Positions 53,447 through 62,270 of a stretch of 64,000 nt of DNA are shown here, piece after piece (within the stretch, counting starts at the first letter, position 1; each line of letters starts with the position of its first letter). Source of the DNA: Cyclobacteriaceae bacterium. Lineage in GTDB: Bacteria > Bacteroidota > Bacteroidia > Cytophagales > Cyclobacteriaceae. Below the pieces are notes generated by a model that was not told the DNA's origin, searched no databases, and saw only the letters and a list, made by a program, of their open reading frames with translations. Location of the stretch: positions 1-64,000 of the forward strand of contig JAHBUC010000006.1 in assembly GCA_019638275.1 (NCBI GenBank), read 5' to 3'. The position numbers were made by a program, and so were the translations under genes.

Positions 53447-54229
53447 CTATTGCTCTGTAATTACAGCCACTTCACCCAAATTGGTCACATTACCCAGGGT
53501 TACATCAACATCAGCAATATCTTCAATGGAATAACCCGTTGCTGGTGAAAAGGATATGGTATAGGTACCCGGCTGTAGGCCTTTAATCATAAATTTGCCT
53601 TCATCGTTTGCAAAGGTTGTTCCCAGCGTATCATTGGCGATAATGGCATACACGGCTGGCTTGGATAGAGGCTCCGATACAGTTCCGGCAACAGCGCCAC
53701 TGGTGGCCTCTGTTATTGTGCGGATGACCGGCTTTAACAGGTATTTTCCGCTTGCTCCGGCTTTAACAATGGATCGGGCGGCATCAAAATCAAGCAACAG
53801 GGTGTATGTGATGCCCTCTACTAAATCGGCATGGACGTTAAGTTTCAACCCGCTTTGCTGTGCACTTGGTGTGGTTAACGCTTTGGTTTCACCATTAATT
53901 TTAAGTGTGTTGTTGTTACCCAAAATTAAGCGCACTTGCGAAATGCGTCCTGCCGGAAGTTCAATAACACCCAACAGTGTATCCAACCCATTGGTTAGTT
54001 CAAGCAGGTTATACACACCCGGTGTAATGTCCAACGATTTCCATCCGCTGCCATTGTCTTCACTGGCAGCATGTACCTGAACACCTTGTATGTCGATGTT
54101 CACTTCTTCATAATCGCCCGGTGCATCTGTAAGGCGTATTTCTAAACGGGCATTTCTTCCATCTTCCGAGCACGATATCAACATAACTGCGGAAAGAAGC
54201 GCGAGAGAAAATAATCTTACGAATTTCAT
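53447..54229 (-). CDS. DUF4382 lipoprotein with carboxypeptidase-regulatory-like domain
   Basis: The 260-residue product has a lipoprotein signal (lipobox LISC, Cys about residue 20), a DUF4382 domain (about 27-165: LEIRLTDAPGDYEEVNIDIQ, YNLLELTNG, LPAGRISQVRLIL) and a C-terminal CarboxypepD_reg-like beta sandwich (about 175-255, GAVAGTVSEPL ... GLQPGTYTISFSP). It should sit in the outer membrane as a surface or periplasmic lipoprotein. DUF4382 proteins have no proven function. A terminator follows at 53385. Confidence 0.9.
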   Translation of the reverse strand: MKFVRLFSLALLSAVMLISCSEDGRNARLEIRLTDAPGDYEEVNIDIQGVQVHAASEDNGSGWKSLDITPGVYNLLELTNGLDTLLGVIELPAGRISQVRLILGNNNTLKINGETKALTTPSAQQSGLKLNVHADLVEGITYTLLLDFDAARSIVKAGASGKYLLKPVIRTITEATSGAVAGTVSEPLSKPAVYAIIANDTLGTTFANDEGKFMIKGLQPGTYTISFSPATGYSIEDIADVDVTLGNVTNLGEVAVITEQ

Positions 54230-54341
54230 AATAAATATTTTTTGGTTACTAAATGCTTAATACGATTGCGGATAACAAATGTAACGTTCATTTCAGGTGA
54301 ATGTGCAACCTTGCCGATAGGTATGCCAATAAAACGATGAA

Positions 54342-55007
54342 CTAACCGAGTTTACCGGTGTATAGCTGTAGAAATTCATTCAGCTTTTTTCTGCGATACT
54401 GCATAATAAAACGTGGGTGAGGCAACGGAATCAAGGTTTTAAAGAAGTGGTGTGCTTCATTTAGCCGACTTAAAAACTGAATGTTTTTTCCTTCTCCCAG
54501 GCAATAGCACACATCGGTTTTTAACCCGAAACCGATTTGCTCGTGCAATGTGTTTACTGCAAACGGAACGATGGCTTGTTCCAATCCTTTATCGTCATAA
54601 TAGTTAAGATTTTTCCCGTTACGGGTAAAACCCAGCGGACTGATTGAACTTATATAATACCGGCCAAAGAATTTTTCAGGGCCACCGTAAGCATCAATCA
54701 TCATCCAGATAAAATCGGCAGAAAGCTCGGCCTTTTTAGGAAGTGTGTTTGCGATGTCGCAACGTTCTTCCAGTTTTTTCGGATCGGTAAAAGGCACTCC
54801 GGTTAACCCGGCACCAAAGCGGCCCGGATTAATGCCCAGTATCAATGTGCGTGGATTGTTGTCGTTGTAATAGGTGAAGTAAAATTTTTTGGCGAGATCA
54901 AGCGTAACGCTATCGGTAAACGGATTAAGTACCGCTACACCTTTCGGGAGTCTGGCGTCAATTTTTAAGGATTGATTAAATGCAATAATCTGCTCTGCCC
55001 AGGTCAT
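54342..55007 (-). CDS. SMUG2-like uracil-DNA glycosylase family protein (DUF4918)
   Basis: The 221-residue protein has the uracil-DNA glycosylase fold motifs of the SMUG2/DUF4918 group: GINPGRFGAGLTGVPFTDP (about 77-95) as the water-activating loop and PLPHPRFIMQYRR (about 193-205) as the C-terminal His motif, with YYISSISPLGF between. It should remove deaminated bases from DNA in the cytoplasm as the first step of base excision repair. Substrate range (uracil or others) is not determined by sequence. It stands alone. Confidence 0.88.
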   Translation of the reverse strand: MTWAEQIIAFNQSLKIDARLPKGVAVLNPFTDSVTLDLAKKFYFTYYNDNNPRTLILGINPGRFGAGLTGVPFTDPKKLEERCDIANTLPKKAELSADFIWMMIDAYGGPEKFFGRYYISSISPLGFTRNGKNLNYYDDKGLEQAIVPFAVNTLHEQIGFGLKTDVCYCLGEGKNIQFLSRLNEAHHFFKTLIPLPHPRFIMQYRRKKLNEFLQLYTGKLG

Positions 55008-55076
55008 CTATTTATACTAAAAGCCATCACAAAAATATTCACTATTGTCAGGTTGTCCACAGGACTCCTTTTGGAG

Positions 55077-55123
55077 AGCTTGTCGAAACCGATTTGGTGA
55101 CTCTAAACAGCCTTCGACAAGCT
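55077..55123. repeat. extragenic inverted repeat
   Basis: AGCTTGTCGAA (55077-55087) and TTCGACAAGCT (55113-55123) form a perfect 11-bp inverted repeat in a gene-free spacer of about 250 bases. The arm sequence resembles the GCTTGTCGAAG-type extragenic palindromes common in many bacterial genomes. I see no gene in 55008-55253. Confidence 0.6.
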
Positions 55124-55185
55124 GACACTTGAAACTGATTTTTGAGATAGCTTCTACTAATTAGCTTTAATTTCAGGTTCAATAT

Positions 55186-55225
55186 AAAAATAAAAAAGTC
55201 ATGCCAGCACTGAGGCCGGCATGAC
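55186..55225 (-). terminator. terminator after the S9 peptidase gene
   Basis: GTCATGCC (55198-55205) pairs with GGCATGAC (55218-55225); on the minus strand the stem is followed by a long T-rich tract. It lies 28 bases after the peptidase stop. Confidence 0.88.
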
Positions 55226-55253
55226 GTTAAAATCAAAGGTATCGTTTCAACTT

Positions 55254-57668
55254 TTATTTACGTGCCTGCTTCTCGGCATTCTTCACGTATGTTTCTAACC
55301 ACCTGTCCATTTCCCAAAGCGTATGCAAAATACTTTCTTTGGCTGCATAGCCGTGGCTTTCATAGGGTAACACTACATAACGGGATGTACCGCCATGTCC
55401 TTTAATGGCGTTGTAAAAACGTTCGGTTTGAATAGGGAAGGTGCCCGAATTGTTATCGGCTTCTCCATGAATGAATAAAATAGGCTCTTTCAGTTTATCG
55501 GCATACGAGAATGGCGACATCTGGTAATAAACCTCTGGTGCCTGCCAGTAGGTACGCTCTTCTGCCTGGAAACCAAATGGTGTTAGCGTACGATTGTATG
55601 CGCCACTGCGTGCAATGCCGGCTTTAAAAATATCGGAATGCGCTAACAGGTTGGCTGTCATAAACGCGCCATAAGAATGCCCGCCAACGCCTACGCGATT
55701 GGGATCCAGCACACCCAATGAAGCAGCATGATCCACTACGGCTTGTGCACTGGCCACAAGTTGTTGAATGTAGGTGTCGTTGGGTTCTTTATCACCTTCA
55801 CCAACAATGGGCATGGAGGCATTGTCGAGTACTGCGTAGCCGCGTGTTACCCAGTAAATCGGGCCGCCCCAGCTTAATCGGGTAAACATGTAAGGCGATG
55901 TTTTCACCTGGCCTGCAGCATCGGCTGATTTGAACTCGCGTGGATACGCCCATACCAATCCCGGTAACGGGCCATCTTCTTTTTTATAACCTTGCGGCAA
56001 ATACAAGTCAGCGGTTAGTTCAACACCATCGTTGCGTTTGTATTTCAGTACTTCCTTTTTTACATCTTTTATTTGTGGATAGGGATGCGCAAATGAAGTA
56101 AGCTGTGTGGATTTGGATGAGCCTACTGTTCTTAAAAAATAATTTGGATTTTCCGTGTTCGATTCGCGTGAGGTAACAAACGATCCTTTCTTTATATCCA
56201 GCATGCTTACGAAGTATTCGTAGTATGGAGCCTGGCATTGCCACAACCGGGTTTTCTTTCCATTGTTCAGATCCATCTTATCCAGAAACGGCAAGTTGCC
56301 TTTTGGATTGGCGCCCTGGCCTGTCAGGTATACGCTGTTGTCTTTATTGATAGCCAACACATAACGACCATACGCATTGGGTTCAGTAAGTGCGTTACCC
56401 GGATCGTTGTACGCATCTTCATAGTTTTTGTCGAATACTACTTTCTTCGCACTTGTGGTTGGGTTCACCTGGTACACCCGCTCCTTACGATCGGACGTCC
56501 AACGTTCGTACACCCATGCCACCTGATCGTTACCCCATGTAATGCGTGAGTATCGCAAGGGTAAACTAATCAACTCTTTCGGTTCGGCTTTAAATGGAAA
56601 ATCCCAGGTAAATACTTTATCCCGAATGTCGGCTTTTGCTTTTGGGTCGCCACCATCCTGTGCGTGTGCCCAGTATAATGTGGCTGGTTTGTCGCTGCGC
56701 CAGTTGTGGTTGCGGGGCTCGCGTTGTGTTGCGTTGAAGCCGGTTGGAATGTAATCAGTTAACGGAATGGATGCGACATCAACAACAAGTTTACCATCGG
56801 TATCAATCACGTTTACTTGCTTGGGAAAGCTGTAAACGGTTACCAGGTAGGAATACGGGCGTTGAATGGTTTCGGTAAGAATCAGTTTTCCATCCGGTGA
56901 AGGAGAGAAGTTGTAATGAATGGCTGAAGCACTCACGGTTTTTTCTTCACCGCCAACGCGTTTTAGTATAAGGTCAGATTTGGTGTAGTAATCGAAGGCG
57001 GCTTCATCGTGGGCATTCTTCATCAAATCCTGGTACGTGCGTGCCGGAACACGCTTGCCGAGGTTTTCTTCAATAACCGGCCCTGCTGGTACACGCGATT
57101 TTTCAGGAAGGGCTTTCAGGTTTTGCGGCACCGCTGTGAATAGAATATGTTGTGAATCGGAAAGCCAGGAAAATGCTCCGCCAAAGGTGGCATTGATTTT
57201 ACGATCGGTCACTTTTGATGCCGTTAATGTGGTCATGTCTACCACCCACAATTCAATACCATCAGGATTGTTTTGCAGGAAAGCCAGTTTTTTGCTGTCG
57301 GGCGAAAAGCTGGCGCTGCTCATCAGCAGGTTTTGGGGCAGGTTTTTGATGGCAACTTCCTGCCCGTCTTTAATTCGTTTTGCGGTAAGGCCGATCAGGT
57401 AGCTGCTGCGGCTCGGGCCGAAGTTGGCCGGGTTAATGCGCATGCCTGCAATGCGCAGCTCTGGCCGCGACAGTTGCTCAATCGTGGGGAAGTCCGACCG
57501 ATCCAGCAGCAACATCCACTGCTTATCGGGCGAAAATGTTACGAACGGTGTAAGTGGGGCCTCCAGCAATTGGGCAATTTCCTGTGGGGGCCGTTGGTAG
57601 GTAAGATTCTCCTGCGCAAACAACACGGTGCTGAACAGGAATAAAATGAGGTATAGATTCTTTTTCAT
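55254..57668 (-). CDS. S9 family (prolyl oligopeptidase-like) exported peptidase
   Basis: The 804-residue protein has a signal peptide (about 1-18), an N-terminal propeller (about 40-540) and a C-terminal alpha/beta-hydrolase domain with the catalytic serine at about 665 in GGHSYGAF, an Asp in HGEADNNSG and a His in ESHGY. This layout matches family S9, and the length and propeller resemble the glutamyl endopeptidase/S9D branch. It should cleave peptides in the periplasm or outside the cell. It is monocistronic with its own terminator. Confidence 0.93.
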   Translation of the reverse strand: MKKNLYLILFLFSTVLFAQENLTYQRPPQEIAQLLEAPLTPFVTFSPDKQWMLLLDRSDFPTIEQLSRPELRIAGMRINPANFGPSRSSYLIGLTAKRIKDGQEVAIKNLPQNLLMSSASFSPDSKKLAFLQNNPDGIELWVVDMTTLTASKVTDRKINATFGGAFSWLSDSQHILFTAVPQNLKALPEKSRVPAGPVIEENLGKRVPARTYQDLMKNAHDEAAFDYYTKSDLILKRVGGEEKTVSASAIHYNFSPSPDGKLILTETIQRPYSYLVTVYSFPKQVNVIDTDGKLVVDVASIPLTDYIPTGFNATQREPRNHNWRSDKPATLYWAHAQDGGDPKAKADIRDKVFTWDFPFKAEPKELISLPLRYSRITWGNDQVAWVYERWTSDRKERVYQVNPTTSAKKVVFDKNYEDAYNDPGNALTEPNAYGRYVLAINKDNSVYLTGQGANPKGNLPFLDKMDLNNGKKTRLWQCQAPYYEYFVSMLDIKKGSFVTSRESNTENPNYFLRTVGSSKSTQLTSFAHPYPQIKDVKKEVLKYKRNDGVELTADLYLPQGYKKEDGPLPGLVWAYPREFKSADAAGQVKTSPYMFTRLSWGGPIYWVTRGYAVLDNASMPIVGEGDKEPNDTYIQQLVASAQAVVDHAASLGVLDPNRVGVGGHSYGAFMTANLLAHSDIFKAGIARSGAYNRTLTPFGFQAEERTYWQAPEVYYQMSPFSYADKLKEPILFIHGEADNNSGTFPIQTERFYNAIKGHGGTSRYVVLPYESHGYAAKESILHTLWEMDRWLETYVKNAEKQARK

Positions 57669-57784
57669 ACAGTAATGGATTTTACAGATCAGATAGTTGA
57701 AAAGTACAACAATCGGATTGGGAATTCCAGTACTTTTTTATGAGCCGCAACGGCCTTTTTAAAACCTATACCCGTGGAGCGGTA

Positions 57785-58078
57785 TCACCCTTGTTTTTCC
57801 TTCCACTCTTTTAGCTGGCGTTGCAGCGTATCGGTTACTTTATGAATGCCTTCTTCGAATGACTCGAATTTTTTGCTTACAAAAAGGTCGTTGCCGGGAA
57901 TAACTACCCGTACTTCGCAAATTTTGTTGTCGCGCTTTTCTGATTTCTCCACGCGCAGCACGACCCGGCTTTCTACAATGCGGTCGCTGAAGCGTTCCAG
58001 CTTTTCTACTTTTTCATTTACCAGGTCAATCAGGTCTTGTTTGGGTGTAAAATCAAGTGTTTGAATATGGATTTTCAT
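57785..58078 (-). CDS. hpf: ribosome hibernation promoting factor/RaiA-type protein
   Basis: The 97-residue product (start ATG 58078, MKIHIQTLDF; a longer frame upstream lacks similarity) is a short HPF of the beta-alpha-beta-beta-beta-alpha fold: IQTLDFTPKQDLIDLVNEKVEKLERF, VVLRVEK, KICEVRVVIPG, LFVSKKFESFEEGIHKVTD. It binds the 30S subunit at the mRNA/tRNA path in stationary phase and inactivates ribosomes. Its C-terminal extension for long HPF is absent, so it is the short type. The 186 bases upstream hold no gene. Confidence 0.92.
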   Translation of the reverse strand: MKIHIQTLDFTPKQDLIDLVNEKVEKLERFSDRIVESRVVLRVEKSEKRDNKICEVRVVIPGNDLFVSKKFESFEEGIHKVTDTLQRQLKEWKEKQG

Positions 58079-58264
58079 GGCTATAATAGTTTCATTTATT
58101 TTTGTTAACTGTTTCGGTTCTTTTTCACGCAAAGCCGCCAAGCGCGCAAAGGACGTGGTGAAATTGTTGGTTTTTGAAATCCAGTTTTTAGGGGTAAGGA
58201 AGTGAAATTTTCTGTTTGTCTATACCAAATCAGTCATAAACTGTGGCTGATCTTTGTCAGTAAC

Positions 58265-60661
58265 TCAGGGTTTTAGAATCAGCTTGTGTTTTTTTCGATC
58301 AACAATCTCTTCACGGTTCATCATCATTTTCCGGTATTGCCCGGTTGCATACTTTTCGGCCTGATCATCATAATAGGCACTCATTACATTGCCGCTTTGC
58401 CCCGTGGGTGAAACGGTTTCGCCTTGCTCCAGGTTGGCGAAGTCGGTGACTTTGCGCAACGCAGGCCCGCCTTGTACAGGAAAATAACCGGTGGTATCCA
58501 GACTGAAGAGCAGGTTGTTGAGTACTTCGTTACCACCATCAACGGCAAACGGGCCAACATTAAAAAATTTATTCAAGGGTTTTACATCTTTAAACGCATG
58601 CGGGTGGGTGAGGGTATGTAGTTTGCCCCATGTCCATTGTTCAGGTTTGTTGCCACAAATCTTTTTCAGGAGCCGTACCGTTTCCCGAGCCGACTCAACC
58701 AGAATATCTTCGCGCGATTCTTTCTTATCTGTTGTGCGCACATCATCCCACCACGGTGATGAAGCGTTGGCAATAAACGTGTGGTATGAATTTTTAGGTA
58801 CGGAAGTGCCGTGCAGCGATTTTAATGCCGTTACGCCAATCTCATCCTGCATCGAACGATACGTAATCTGCGAAAGCATGTTGTAATATATAGATGGCGC
58901 AATTAAAGTTTTGGAATGTTCACCTGTCCAGTTCTTTAACTCACGAACGATCACCGCTAAATCAGCATCATCCGCGTAAGCGTTAAGTGCTTCTGCTATG
59001 ATGCGCGCAGTTTCGGCATGCTGGTGCGAGGTTACATCTAATTGAATGGTCTTCATGTTGTCTCCCGAAAATTTCTTTTCGGCCGAGAGTAGTTCGTAAA
59101 TACGGCCCGCACGACTTTTCGGATAATAATATCCCGGGTACAAGATCCCATCAACGGTATCGGGTTGGTTGTTGGCAGAATAAACAAAACCCCACGGTGG
59201 ATTTACCGCTTGCGGATTTTTGCTGAAATCGTAATAACCCTGATACTCATCGTTACCACTGGCGCCATCCAAAAAGAGCTTGCTCTGAACATGAGGTGGC
59301 CGCACCGGAAGTTTGGCTGCAGCCCACCAGGCAATGTTGCCATCGGTATCGGCATACATAACATTGAGGCCGGGAGCTGAGAATTTAGAAACAGCTTCGC
59401 GTGCCTCCGCAAATGTTGAGGCGTGATTCAGTTGATAGGCTGCCTGCACGGCCATGTTTTCTACCAACAATAATTGCCATGCAAGGGCGATTGGATTTCC
59501 GGCTTCTCCCACATTTTCAACAATGCCGTTGATGATTGAACCGTGCCGGCTTGATTTTACAGGAAAGTGAATATCATCTGCGCCACTTACTTTAATAACT
59601 TCTGTGCGTGTTTGTAACAACTCCCAACTGTCTTGAAATTTTACTGCGGTAGAATCTTCGTTTGGTAACTCAACAAAGAAATCGACATCATCGTTTTCAA
59701 ACATGGTAAGTCCGAAGCCGCAGTAGCGGTTATTACCCAACAACCCAAACGGTATGCCCGCCAGGTGGTGCCCGTAAAAACTGTTGCTCGGATATTCCAT
59801 ATGTGCTTCATACCATACTGCGGGCTGCCCGAAACCAATGTGTGTGTCGTTGGCGAGTATCGGAAAACCCGAAACGGATTTCTCACCGGATACTACCCAA
59901 CCATTACTGCCTTGTAAAAGGGGCACAGGAATTTTTTCAATAGCCGCATTTATTTTTGAGATGAGCTGATCGGTTACGGTTGATTTTATTTCACCAGCAT
60001 GGTTTTTAATAATAACCGCATCGGGCGGTGTTTGCACAGAAAGATCTTTCAGGTATTCATCGCCCCATTCCGTTTTTATTTTTTGTAAAACCGGATCGGC
60101 ATGAAACCCTTCCGCAAACCCAAACGACATGAATCCAACTGCGAGGTAAATGTCTTCGGGCGTGAACGCTTGTTTTGGAATGCCCATAATTGAGAATTCA
60201 ATTGGTCCTCTTCCGGTATAAACAAAGTGATTAACACCTTTCTGATACGCGTGTGCGGCACGCTGATACGCAGCCGTATCACCCGAAAGAAATTTTGTTG
60301 CGTGTTCTTTTGCGAAGTGGTTAATGCCCAGCGTTCTGAAAAATTTATCTACTTCAACAAGGTCGGGGCCCAATACTTCGGCTAACCTGCCGGATGCGGC
60401 ACGCCTGAGCATCTCCATTTGAAACAACCTATCCTGTGCATGCACATAGCCTAATGCATAGTACGCATCTTCTTCATGTTGTGCATAAATGTGCGGAATA
60501 CCCCATTCATCGTACAGCACTTCAACCTCAGCCTTTAATCCCGGTAATTGAAGTGAACCATCTAACGTGGGTTTTGTGGTAAGCAGGTAGAGGTAGGCGG
60601 CAATAACAATAAGCAGGCCCAACAGGAGAAAAGCGATAATAATTCGTTTGATAATTTTCAT
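58265..60661 (-). CDS. penicillin acylase family Ntn hydrolase
   Basis: The 798-residue precursor has a membrane-anchor or signal segment (about 5-28), an alpha-subunit region with GYVHAQDRLFQMEMLRRAASGRL (about 71-93), and the autocatalytic cleavage site before S252 in LLQGSNGWVVSG, whose Ser becomes the N-terminal nucleophile of the beta subunit. NDTHIGF (about 271-277) and the later NNQPD and VDGGNEV blocks are conserved in the family. It should cleave an amide such as an acyl-homoserine lactone, a beta-lactam side chain or a related compound in the periplasm. The substrate is unknown. It is 14 bases from the ion-channel gene on the same strand. Confidence 0.92.
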   Translation of the reverse strand: MKIIKRIIIAFLLLGLLIVIAAYLYLLTTKPTLDGSLQLPGLKAEVEVLYDEWGIPHIYAQHEEDAYYALGYVHAQDRLFQMEMLRRAASGRLAEVLGPDLVEVDKFFRTLGINHFAKEHATKFLSGDTAAYQRAAHAYQKGVNHFVYTGRGPIEFSIMGIPKQAFTPEDIYLAVGFMSFGFAEGFHADPVLQKIKTEWGDEYLKDLSVQTPPDAVIIKNHAGEIKSTVTDQLISKINAAIEKIPVPLLQGSNGWVVSGEKSVSGFPILANDTHIGFGQPAVWYEAHMEYPSNSFYGHHLAGIPFGLLGNNRYCGFGLTMFENDDVDFFVELPNEDSTAVKFQDSWELLQTRTEVIKVSGADDIHFPVKSSRHGSIINGIVENVGEAGNPIALAWQLLLVENMAVQAAYQLNHASTFAEAREAVSKFSAPGLNVMYADTDGNIAWWAAAKLPVRPPHVQSKLFLDGASGNDEYQGYYDFSKNPQAVNPPWGFVYSANNQPDTVDGILYPGYYYPKSRAGRIYELLSAEKKFSGDNMKTIQLDVTSHQHAETARIIAEALNAYADDADLAVIVRELKNWTGEHSKTLIAPSIYYNMLSQITYRSMQDEIGVTALKSLHGTSVPKNSYHTFIANASSPWWDDVRTTDKKESREDILVESARETVRLLKKICGNKPEQWTWGKLHTLTHPHAFKDVKPLNKFFNVGPFAVDGGNEVLNNLLFSLDTTGYFPVQGGPALRKVTDFANLEQGETVSPTGQSGNVMSAYYDDQAEKYATGQYRKMMMNREEIVDRKKHKLILKP

Positions 60662-60674
60662 AGAGATAGATAAA

Positions 60675-61637
60675 TCAAATGGCCGCCAGTACCAGCGCCA
60701 GGTTAATACTCAAAAATAATATCGCCACAGTCCAGGCTGCGTAAAGGTTAATCTTTCTTGAACGCTCTGCCTTACCTTTATTAATCGTGTAAAGTGCCAC
60801 TGCAGAGATTACCAGGATAACAAAGATTACCAGGAAGGTGATCGCGTGAAGTGAATCAACAAGCGTAAACGTGTTGGATTCAGGTAAGATAGAATCGATA
60901 ATGTATTTGTTACCTACCGCAGCAAACAAACCACCCACCGGCAGGCCGAAGCGAGGTTCAACTTCGCGTGGCGCCAGGCCGAAGCTGACCATCGAAATTA
61001 AAAAGGCGATGTACATGCCGGAGAAAAGTTTCCAGAACAATCCCCAGCCATCGCGCTCTATGCCCATAACAATATCGAATGAAGAGTATTCTGAATGAAG
61101 GAAATCAGATTCCGGATCACCAAACACGGTTGTATACTCTTTGTCTTTGGTAGTTACCTCAAAGTTGGAAATGCTCCAGCCGTCCAAGGTAAGTTCCCGA
61201 TCGTAGCCGCTGCCGAGGTCATCCGGTACAAACACTAATTGCGATTTATCGAAAATGGTATTTTCAACATGAACAACCAAATGCTGCTTATCGAAGGGAT
61301 AATTCCCCACTTTCCAGTTTTGTTTCATGGTTGCCCTGAGTTTCATCAACTGCCACGTTTTTCCATCCACCATATCAACAATGGCCTGGGGTTCATCAAT
61401 AGATTTTGCGTTGGGGATATCGAGTTGCTTGGCCAGGTCAAAACCCACATTATCAAAGAGTGCCCACAGCCAGAACCGCAACGTGTATTCCTTATCCTGA
61501 AAGTTGATGTCGTGAATGCTGATGATATACGCTCCGATTTTTACTGTATCGGGGTGTGCTTCGTCATCAAACCCATCTTGTGAAAACACCTGAATTGAGA
61601 GAAATAGAGTAATCAGGATGATGAAGGGGCGTTTCAT
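60675..61637 (-). CDS. bacterial pentameric ligand-gated ion channel (Cys-loop receptor) homologue
   Basis: The 320-residue protein has a signal peptide (about 1-19), an extracellular beta-sandwich (about 25-195) with the Cys-loop-equivalent NYPFDKQHLVVHVEN (about 115-130), and four membrane helices: M1 (about 200-222), M2 (about 230-254, the pore helix), M3 (about 258-285) and M4 (about 295-318). The FPxD-x-Q motif in the loop and four-helix layout match the prokaryotic pLGIC family (GLIC/ELIC). As in other bacterial members the two loop cysteines are absent. It should form a pentameric ion channel in the membrane; the ligand is unknown. It precedes the penicillin acylase gene and is probably co-transcribed. 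Confidence 0.85.
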   Translation of the reverse strand: MKRPFIILITLFLSIQVFSQDGFDDEAHPDTVKIGAYIISIHDINFQDKEYTLRFWLWALFDNVGFDLAKQLDIPNAKSIDEPQAIVDMVDGKTWQLMKLRATMKQNWKVGNYPFDKQHLVVHVENTIFDKSQLVFVPDDLGSGYDRELTLDGWSISNFEVTTKDKEYTTVFGDPESDFLHSEYSSFDIVMGIERDGWGLFWKLFSGMYIAFLISMVSFGLAPREVEPRFGLPVGGLFAAVGNKYIIDSILPESNTFTLVDSLHAITFLVIFVILVISAVALYTINKGKAERSRKINLYAAWTVAILFLSINLALVLAAI

Positions 61638-61721
61638 GCAGAAGGATGTTCCTCCAAATTATAGAGTTTTTCGGAAGTTTGGAAAAGGAGTACTATTTTC
61701 GGGGCGTTAAATTTTTATGAT

Positions 61722-62162
61722 ATGACAGGTTTATTGCATTCTCATTCGTTGTTGCGGTATTTTGTACTAATAATGTTGGTGGTAGTAGTGGTAATGTCGC
61801 TGCTGAAGTTGCTGGGCAAGAAACCCTATACCAACCTGGATAATAAGCTGGGGCTTTACCTGTTCATTTTCACCCACCTGCAGTTATTGATCGGCCTTGT
61901 ACTTTATTTCGTTAGCGATGTGGTTCAGTTTAATGCCGGTACCATGAAAAATGCTGTTCTGCGATATTGGGCTGTAGAGCATATTTCGCTCAACCTGATT
62001 GCGATTGTGCTGATTACGCTGGCACGCACCACCAGCAAAAAGATGACAGATGATACAGCCAAACACAGACGCATGTTTGTGTTCAATGCGTTGGCACTTA
62101 TCATCATTTTTGTTTCCCTCGGCATGAGCGGGCGCGGTATTTTGATTCCGGGTAAGTTTTAA
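61722..62162 (+). CDS. four-helix membrane protein, unknown function
   Basis: The 146-residue product has four hydrophobic helices (about 8-30, 45-65, 85-102 and 115-132). Histidines in the first loop (LLHSHSLLRY) and second helix (FTHLQLLIG, a pattern seen in haem-binding cytochrome b-like proteins) suggest possible haem binding, but this is weak. It is divergent from the ion-channel gene. I do not recognise a named family. Confidence 0.8.
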   Translation: MTGLLHSHSLLRYFVLIMLVVVVVMSLLKLLGKKPYTNLDNKLGLYLFIFTHLQLLIGLVLYFVSDVVQFNAGTMKNAVLRYWAVEHISLNLIAIVLITLARTTSKKMTDDTAKHRRMFVFNALALIIIFVSLGMSGRGILIPGKF

Positions 62163-62270
62163 ATAAAGCACCCAGCGACTGAAAGTCGGGTGACGTAATG
62201 AATTCAGCGGGTTTAAGGCTGAATTCTTCCGCAATGTTTTTACCTTTATGAAGGTAAAACACCCTTATCA

